Assembly (NCBI GenBank): GCA_030386875.1
Contig: CM059571.1
Coordinates: forward strand, 25,166,355 to 25,230,354
Reading direction: 5' to 3'
Source: Morinoia aosen
Taxonomy: Eukaryota > Arthropoda > Malacostraca > Amphipoda > Talitridae
DNA length: 64,000 nucleotides
In this document: positions 56,701-64,000 of the stretch, piece by piece
Position numbering within the stretch: position 1 is the stretch's first letter
How the letters are laid out: the number at the start of each line of letters is the position of its first letter
The notes under the pieces: model-generated
Databases searched by the model: none
Seen by the model: only the letters and a program-made list of their open reading frames with translations
What the model was told of the DNA's origin: nothing
Program-made: the position numbers and the translations under genes

Positions 56701-57683
56701 ATTTCATCCACGAAATATGTTATGTTGGTTTAGGAAAGGAATTTTTGGCTGATCAAATTCTCACTGCCGCAAGGTTAGGTAGGTGTGGGCAGGGTCACTT
56801 GAGCGGGAAAGCTTCTGGCGTGCAATATTTCCTCTGAATTATAGCATTTAAAGCGGACGCTACAACAACAAACGCTGCAGACGTCGCATTGCCGCACTAC
56901 GGTGAGTGCGCACTAGCATCCAACCTGCCACGATTGCCTCCCTGCTTCCTCTCCATAAAACTAACTTTCTAGAGTGCATGACTTACCACTAGAGTTGCAA
57001 TAAATTCTCAGATACGGTCTCCAGAATTAGTTCCGCTAGTGAGACATAAACTCGCTCATTGTAGCTCATTTCTTTGTTTGCATTTGAGAGCGCGTTGCTC
57101 CAAGTTCTTGCCTCGCCGAGTTAATTTGCTTGCGCCGGATCTTTTGCCGGCCGTTCCCTGAGAGTGTTTCTAGCTCAAGAACTTGCCTCTTCTACCACCT
57201 CGTTCTTAGACTTTCTTCTATCTGCGAATGCTGAAGTCTCGCTGTTGCTTGTTTCTTATTATACGAACGTCTATCTCATTCGTTTAAGTACTTAATGAGG
57301 TATGTTTGATATTGTGCGTGGTTGTATTTTTATTAGCTTGATGGTTTCGGATGGTTTCTATTGTATTTTACACCAGCTTTCCGCTCATAATTGAAGACCT
57401 TTACAAATATTAAATGAGACTAGTAATTCCTTCGAAGCAAGTTAATTTACCGAGGAAAAATCACGTGCTGTTTCAGAATTTAACTGCGACGTTTGCGCAC
57501 ATTGGCGAGAAAATTGTTGTTTGCGTTTTGATCTTTCATAACTTGTTGAAATAAAAGTAGAAGTTACTTCTATTTGCGCCACTCACTGGTTTTATTATTT
57601 ATTTTATATCAGCGCACGCATGCGAACATCTATCTCAGAGTCGGCAAGGTTTTTCTGACTAATTTAAATTCTAGTTTTTAATT
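53786..57683. other. 3.9-kb stretch without recognisable genes
   Basis: Unique AT-rich DNA. Frames at 54005-54398 on both strands, 54561-54782, and 56580-56837 have no recognisable motif. Confidence 0.4.
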
Positions 57684-57800
57684 TGCGTCAGCTAGACCAA
57701 TTAAAAACCTTGGGGAACGAAGTAAAACTTTCTAAAACAAAACGAACGAGAGTTTTTGACGTCAGTTATACTTAATTACAAAAATTCATACGCATTCTTT
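57684..57800 (+). repeat. Dispersed repeat B, copy 1
   Basis: Shares about 110 bp with 59246-59360: GCGTCAGCTAGACCAATTAA, AAACGAACGAGAG and TTGACGTCAGTTATAC recur in the same order and spacing. No terminal repeats are seen, so the class is unknown. Confidence 0.8.
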
Positions 57801-59245
57801 TCTTGATTTTAGTAACACTGTCTTGTTGTTTATCATTAACATTTTCAACACATTCATTAGATTGTTTGATATATATTTTAGAGAAGTAGCTTTAGAGTAC
57901 TTTGTCGATCGTTGCATCATTTACATTTGTGCTCTTTTTGAGAGATAGAGTGATCTATAACTAGGGCGCGGTAAGCAACAATTCATCAACAGGATTTTGT
58001 GCTCAGTTTCATTACCTTTTCATATCATCTGAATTCCCATGAGGCATTTTTCAAGTCACCTTGCTTGAGATTAATTACGTTAATTTCAAATTATGAAAGG
58101 TTTTCCGAAATTAATGAAGGAATTAAATATTCACGTTTTATTGACCAACATACTCTCACTACGATAACCTATTGCTCTTTTCTTTGATCGCGTATGCAAT
58201 TTCAATTGAAAGAAATGCGAAACACATCTGACGTTGTGAGCATTGACTTGGTAAACCTGCTGATAAGCCTGCATTTTGCTGGACTTCAACATGAAATTAT
58301 CTCTACACAGTCATGTATTTTCCTCTGGTTCACACATATTTTGCTGCAGATATCGGACAAAATTTCTCGCATCGTTCCCCACTGAAGACGCTGAGCAGTT
58401 TTACAATGCAGTGGGGCTTCTGCGTAGCAAACGCTGTCCCGGACACGGGGGAGTTGAGGAGAGTTAGTGAGACGTCCATTACTTGCATCAAGTCGAGTTA
58501 CTATAGCGTACGTGGGGCAATTTCCTCGAGTTGTCCCGCATCTTCCCTCGCTCTCATTATTTCTTATGCCCGCGAATAATTCACTTCTGCTTGTGTCCCG
58601 GAGTGGTGTTTATTCTCATGACGGCAGTGGCATGACTGCCCGTGTATATTGTACCCTGTTTTGCCTGACTTATTGCGTTCACTCAGCTCATGAGCTCCCC
58701 TGATGTCCCAAGGAGCTGCGCCAGCTCGGGCACCATCATTTCCGGGATGGCTTTGCGCCGCGTCGATTCTTCACTCACACTCTGAGCTTGACATCCGTTT
58801 GCACCATGAATTTCTGAGCACGATGTCATGAATTATTCATGCTCATCTTGATAACGTTGAGTGGCGCTGTCACCCCAGCTCAGTGACGTGTACAAACCCT
58901 CCAGCGAATTATACATGGAGAGATTAAAGGAGTACGTGTTTAGCATGTTCCATTTACGCTAATGCATGCGTTAGCAGAATTCATTGTTTGCGCTCCTCTG
59001 CATTGCCTCTGTAAATGACGGTGCTGCAATTACGTGGTTAGAGTAACTTCTGTACGTTAAAAACGATACGCTCGGGTTGCAGGATCGGAAATGACATTAT
59101 TCTGTGTCCAGCATATCGTTTATCTCATCTCAATATAGCACAAATTGTATCGCTTGGTTCCCGTTCTGCAGTGCATGTAATGACTTATTTTAATGGTTCT
59201 ACCGATGCAGTGTTTGTCATGTTTTCGATAGAATTTCACCTCAGT
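57801..59245. other. Unique DNA between the two repeat B copies
   Basis: Short overlapping frames at 58194-58703 are anonymous. The region around 58400-58800 is more GC-rich. No gene is recognised. Confidence 0.4.
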
Positions 59246-59360
59246 GCGTCAGCTAAATCAATTAAAAGCCTTGAGGAACGAAATAAAACCAGCTAAAATG
59301 AAACGAACGAGAGTTCTTGACGTCAGTTATACATACTAACAAAAATCGTATTCGTTTCGT
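59246..59360 (+). repeat. Dispersed repeat B, copy 2
   Basis: The second copy of the 110-bp segment: GCGTCAGCTAAATCAATTAA, AAACGAACGAGAG and TTGACGTCAGTTATAC. It is in the same orientation as copy 1, 1.56 kb downstream. A weaker echo (GTGAAACGAACGAAAATTTT) occurs near 61440. Confidence 0.8.
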
Positions 59361-60434
59361 AAAAATTTGTCGTATCGTACGTAGGAATTGATATTTCATT
59401 TCCACCGGTTATTGTTCTTTTAGGAATAATTTCAATATGATATTTAGCACCCTCTGCCACCAGCCTTTAATGGAACAAGGTATATTGATATATTTCGAAA
59501 ATCATTCATCAAATAATATGATTTACTTCTGTCATCATAATCAAATGATTATGTTCAGCGAGCGTGTGTTGATAGCATTTTCAGAGCCGTATTTTAAAGG
59601 CTATTATTCATACCTGTATTTTCAGTATTGCCAGCATCATTTACGGCCCTCCCATTTTTTCCACTCGACGCTCTTATTCTTTCAACTCACAAAGGGAATT
59701 AAAAACATGGAAGATCATTTATTTCACTATTGAAAGCTGGTACCAAGGTATCACAAAGCTGTTGAAAGAGATGCTGGTTAGAAATGGTATTAATGATAGT
59801 AATGATGTAGACTTCATTGAGGAATCCAGTTTCGGGCGTGAGCAAAGTATTTGAGGTTGATCACTTCAGAATTAATTTTAGAAGAATTAATTGGAGCAAG
59901 ATGTATCTCTTGATATATTAAGATGAATTGCATTCAGTGTCACTTTTGTAAGCCCTCTGCAGTGCAGCTGGTCCATCGCCACCTCTCCAAGTCAACCTCT
60001 CGTTGTAGTCTTTCAGAGGAGTCTCACGCACGGCTGTTGGGCACGCTTCTCCGTAGGAGCGCGCTATCCTGAAGGGTTAATTTAATTTTTATCAGTTTAT
60101 TGGTGTAAGACCACACCATCTCAATCAATTATTTAAAAACTAAATTCTACCATTAGTTTATATAAAATGAATAAGATACTAGGTGGTGAAAATTACAGAG
60201 ACGTATAAATATATTTTTGGAGCAGAAAGGGGTAGTTGGTAACTGTTTCCCGGGTCGGAGGTCCTTCAGCGAAGTGATGACGAGGACGTGAAGAGGGTAA
60301 GGTAGTGAGGGTAAAACGAAACATTCACACGATACCTGTTGGTGCTTTAACAGTTTTTGTGATACATGTGGCGAGGATTGTAGAATTATGCAAATGCTGG
60401 ATTTACCTTCGAGAACACATTTCTCTAGCTGGAA
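59361..60434. other. Unique DNA, no gene recognised
   Basis: A 98-codon + strand frame (59437-59733) and a 110-codon minus-strand frame (60153-60485) show no known domain. Confidence 0.4.
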
Positions 60435-61086
60435 CGGTTCTTTTTGAGACATTTGAATGGAAGTCGTTGTCCAGACGCACTTCATCCTCCTAGCGCTGCA
60501 TTTATGAGATCCGATATAGGAAAATTATGTGATATATAACCAGAAATATACTCAGTTTTGCGTGGATAGTGTTAGCATGAATAATTTACAAGTAATGCTA
60601 AAGTTTTGAAACCTTCTGTTGTGCGGTACTGTAGATATTCCTGGTTTTCCATGGATAAATTGTAACCATTATAAATCTAACTTCAAGTTTTAATACTTCG
60701 AAACGCTTGACAAAGAAATTAAAATATCTATCACTCATTGATAAGTAACCAAGTACAATTGCGGTTCTTTTTGAGACATTTGAATGGAAGTCGTTGTCCA
60801 GACGCACTTCATCCTCCTAGCGCTGCATTTATGAGATCCGATATAGGAAAATTATGTGATATATAACCAGAAATATACTTAGTTTTGCGTGGATAGTGTT
60901 AGCATGAATAATTTACAAGTAATGCTAAAGTTTTGAAACCTTCTGTTGTGCGGTACTGTAGATATTCCTGGTTTTCCATGGATAAATTGTAACCATTATA
61001 AATCTAACTTCAAGTTTTAATACTTCGAAACGCTTGACAAAGAAATTAAAATATCTATCACTCATTGATAAGTAACCAAGTACAAT
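60435..61086. repeat. 327-bp near-identical tandem duplication
   Basis: Segment 60435-60761 is repeated at 60762-61086 with a constant offset of 327 bp. I see one difference (ATATACTCAG against ATATACTTAG). Shared landmarks include CGGTTCTTTTTGAGACATTT, GCGCTGCATTTATGAGATCC and TAAGTAACCAAGTACAAT. It is either a very recent duplication or an assembly artefact. Confidence 0.95.
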
Positions 61087-62587
61087 ATTATTGATATTGG
61101 GTACACCTTTTCCTCATTAATGCGCATCATCGTTTTGCCTCAAGGAAGAAAATAGAGTTGATCAACTCGCTTTGTTCACATCGATGCAAAATTCTTTCAC
61201 TGTCGTCGTTCGTTTTTTTGACGACGTGTTGTTTAAAGTTGTTATTTTTTACTCCGTGGGGAGAATTCAGTTGGAAATTTTTTTTTTATTGCTCAAGCAT
61301 TTGAGTTAAAATTGAATCGCGTTGCAATGTCTTCGAAGAATGTCAATTAAATTTACGTAAAGGAGCTTGGCAAAATCAGTATCTGTTACGATTTTTTTAC
61401 AGTTTGTTTGAGGTCGAGGGAAAATCGCTAAAGCGAGAAGTGAAACGAACGAAAATTTTAACCCTAAAAAGAAGTTTGCTAAGAACTCAGATCAGGACAC
61501 TGTGGGAAACTGTTCACTTTTTATTTTTCTGGATTGACACATGTATCTTAAAAAATATTGTGTTGTAAGCCACAGGTGATTTTTTCCAGGTAAACATAAA
61601 AATGTAGTGAACTGTTTAAGACAATTTATTAGCTTAGTTTGCAGCGGTGTGTAATTCTTGCGCGCAAACTTGCTGATAAATGAAGCTTTTTTGGACTGCT
61701 GCTCAACGACCTGTTGAGATGGTTTAGCCGGGCTGGCTGCAGCCTCACTTGTGCTGTACGCGGCAGCACTCAGCGGAGCGTAGCTCTATTGTGTTCCGCA
61801 AATTGTTGTTCCTCAGTCAGCGTTTGTTGAGCGCGAGCTGCGCCCCGGCAGGCAGGGAGCCATGCTACGCTCCGGGCAACGTTTCGTCTTGGTTTTTGTG
61901 GCTTCGACTTGCGCGATTTATTTTAAAACTCCCCCTTTATGTTCTCAGCAGTGATCTCTATTGTTGGGATTCACGTAAAAGTAAATTTAGGTGTCGGGTT
62001 CATGAGCAGCAGCCACTGCTCGTGCTCTCGCAAAGGATGCCTTGTGTCTAACACGCGTCATTCCCAGAGTGCTTCTCGTTTTTGATTCGTATCAGATACT
62101 TTCTCAATTTTATAGAAATATAGTGATACTGTACCACCGTGAGAGTAAAGGACTCTGTATCTCTGTGTATGCAGAAACAAATTGTTACACGCGTAAACGA
62201 ATTCATTCTGTTGATTTAAAGTGGATGAAAGCATTCCATGGAGATTGCTTGGGGCGGGCAATTTATTACAACTCAAAAATAAATCAGTTTGTGAGTGTTT
62301 CTGGCACCTGCATAACATGAACACTTGTATAACATATGTAGACCTCCAACGGGGCCTACATGTAATGTATCTTACTCGTCATGAAACATTTTTCGTCGTT
62401 GTTTTGGAATCGAAAATTCAGCGTTAATTTTTTCGCCAAATGACGAAATGCATCGCCTTTTCATCAAAGAAATTTGTTTAGATTTAAAATTTTTGTAAGA
62501 CATAAAGAGGATCGTAGTTTTTATTGGTGAAACAAAGCTAATAAATGTTTTAGGAAAATTTTTGGCGCATTAGAACTTGAATTTTTT
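61087..62587. other. Unique DNA, no gene recognised
   Basis: A moderately GC-rich patch at about 61700-61900 carries a 100-codon anonymous + strand frame (61749-62051). No gene or repeat family is identified. Confidence 0.4.
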
Positions 62588-62918
62588 TATTAGCTTTCAC
62601 TCTCAGGGGATAAATGTGTGAGGGCCCAAGCTGGGAGTGTGATAGGCCTTCTTTTTGTTAAAATAAAATGCTTCTTGTTATGTTAAGGATAACTTTTTTC
62701 GGTTCACTGCTGTCCTGTTTTTCAGCACCTACTACTTTTTTCTTCAACTGTTATCTAGTTTCATAAACTTGTTTCTCAACTTATTGTTTCTATGCCCGCC
62801 CCTTCTGCATAGATTCCGCGTTCCCATATCTCCATACGAAATGGGGCCTTCCTCCTTCCTCTCGTCGGAACGCTTTTTTAGCTGTTATGGAGGCTTGAAC
62901 TAACATCTAATCTAATCT
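62588..62918 (+). repeat. Family A SINE-like repeat, copy 18 (5' truncated, short form)
   Basis: Begins at TTATTAGCTTTCACTCTCAG (the GGAATTAGCGCTCCCAG position), then GTGAGGGCCCAAGCTGGGAG, TTTTTTCGGTTCACTGC, TTTTTCAGCACCTACTAC, GCATAGATTCCGCGTTCCC, CATACGAAATGGGGCC and a GGAGGCTTGAACTAAC end with the tail ATCTAATCTAATC. Well preserved apart from the missing head. Confidence 0.85.
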
Positions 62919-63096
62919 TCTATAGGCTTTACGAAAGGGGAATTTTCTAATCCTACTATCATGAATTGTTGGAAAGTCATAACTGTGTGTTTTTGACCTT
63001 AGAAATCTTTTTTTTTAACTACCTAGAAATTTGCCCGCCACGAAATTCTAAGAACTTGGGCAGAAGCCTTCTGAAGAAGGAAATATGATTTGCTCA

Positions 63097-63282
63097 CAGA
63101 TACGCAACAGTACGTAAGCCGGTATCTCAGATACGAAACAGTGAATGTTTCGGTATCCGAGATAGGAAACAGTGAATGTCCCGGTATTACAGACACGAAA
63201 CCGTGAATGTTCCGGTATAACAGATACGAAACAGTGAATGTCCCGGTATCACAGATCCGAAAAAGTAAGTTTCCCAAAATCC
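63097..63282. repeat. Minisatellite, 31-bp unit x 6
   Basis: Six units start at 63097, 63128, 63159, 63190, 63221 and 63252, an exact 31-bp spacing. The unit is CAGATACGAAACAGTGAATG followed by TCCCGGTATCA. The outer units are the most diverged. The minus-strand frame 63023-63295 is open through it only because the unit lacks stops there. Confidence 0.93.
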
Positions 63283-63609
63283 AACCGGCAAACAAAAGCT
63301 GTGTTGCTGAAGCAGTGCGAATACCCTGAATTCGACCAAATCTTTAAATTTCAGTTTTTCATTGTTATTGCTACTAGGTTAACGGAAATGCGCACAAATA
63401 TGTAACATTGAACACATTTGCTTCCATATGAAAATTCGATTTTCGCAATAGAAAATGAGTTATTGTGCGAACATAAAAAATATATATATTTCGGCAATTA
63501 TATATATTTCATGCGCCATTGGCAGCTCTCGTGCAAGTTTGCGTGCTCAGGTGTTGAGTTTGTGTTAGACTCGCTCTTTAGGAAGGTCACTCTCTTACAT
63601 CGCTGGGAT

Positions 63610-63945
63610 CTAGCGCAGCAAGGAGGGTGATGTGAGGTCCCCAGCTGAATGTAGGGAGGTTTTCTTCCTGTTGAAATAGAATAGGTTTTTCATTTTGTTA
63701 CAGAACATAGTTTTTCGATTCACTGCTGTTCTTTTTTACAGTATGTATTACTTTCTCCATTTTGTTCTTGTTTCATAAATTTGCTTCAATTTGATTTTTT
63801 CGATGCGTAGGATGATGTGGGAACATACCTCGTGCATAGATTCCCCGTTTCCTTATTCCATTCTAAATGGTCCCATCCTTCTTTCTTTATTGGAAACACT
63901 TCTGATGTGGTTAGGGAGCTTAAACTTATGATCTAATTTAATTCA
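63610..63945 (+). repeat. Family A SINE-like repeat, copy 19 (5' truncated, long form)
   Basis: Starts near GCGCAGCAAGGAGGGTGATG, then GTGAGGTCCCCAGCTGAATG, TTTTTCGATTCACTGC, TTTTTTACAGTATGTATTAC, TCGATGCGTAGGATG with GTGGGAACATACCTCGTGC (long form), GCATAGATTCCCC, CATTCTAAATGGTCCC, GTTAGGGAGCTTAAACTT and a GATCTAATTTAATTC tail. Confidence 0.8.
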
Positions 63946-64000
63946 GACACATCGTATTTCGTACTACGATGACGTATTGTATTTTTTTAGTGTCACATTG

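Overview
This window looks like gene-poor, repeat-rich nuclear DNA from an invertebrate, most likely an arthropod. It is AT-rich, CpG is not depleted (which argues against a vertebrate), and the transposons present (mariner, a DUF4817-type mariner/IS630 relative, hAT-like and TTAA-target elements) are typical of arthropods. The species cannot be named from the sequence. I found no host protein-coding exon, rRNA or functional tRNA gene that I can defend. Almost every open reading frame is short and unrecognisable, or is a by-product of tandem repeats. Boundaries and copy numbers were read by eye; no alignment or search was run.

The window is built from three kinds of structure. (1) A dispersed SINE-like family about 360-400 bp long ('family A') has about 19 copies from 1.9 kb to 63.9 kb. 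The 5' end carries the small palindromes CCCCTCAGGGG and GATACAACTATTGTATC, the middle is pyrimidine-rich, and the 3' tail is built from (TAATC). Several copies have 12-16 bp target-site duplications. All but one lie on the + strand. A separate tRNA-derived SINE with A and B boxes is at 27.4 kb. (2) DNA transposons and foldback elements: a foldback at 0.8-1.4 kb; a mariner/Tc1-like transposase fragment at 18.7 kb; a 1.15-kb TTAA-flanked foldback at 28.4 kb; a 271-bp TTAA MITE nested in a family A copy at 39.2 kb; a dead but full-length mariner at 39.6-40.8 kb; a 2.7-kb hAT-like foldback with an 8-bp duplication at 45.9-48.6 kb, itself containing hairpins and a family A insertion; and a deletion derivative of a DUF4817-type element at 53.2 kb. 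(3) Tandem repeats: a 2.82-kb array of a 20-bp unit (8.1-11.0 kb, 141 units in one register, the last 97 full units apparently identical); a cluster of 25-bp, 22-bp and 27-bp arrays at 20.3-22.8 kb; a 14-bp GC-rich array at 35.8 kb; a 31-bp six-unit array at 63.1 kb; and a near-identical 327-bp tandem duplication at 60.4-61.1 kb.

Region by region: 0-8 kb holds a foldback and old family A copies in otherwise unique DNA; 8-11 kb is the large minisatellite; 11-20 kb is mostly unique DNA with family A copies and one transposase relic; 20-23 kb is the minisatellite cluster; 24-30 kb is dense in SINEs and includes the TTAA foldback; 30-38 kb is mostly unique, with a few GC-rich promoter-like patches; 38-41 kb is a nest of transposons; 41-45 kb is unique; 46-48.6 kb is the hAT-like palindrome; 49-64 kb is largely unique with one MITE, a recent duplication and two family A copies.

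The strongest candidates for something undescribed are the homogenised 20-bp array, the exact 108-bp block shared between two different minisatellites 1.9 kb apart, the family A SINE with its palindromic head and strong strand bias, and the nested hAT-like palindrome.
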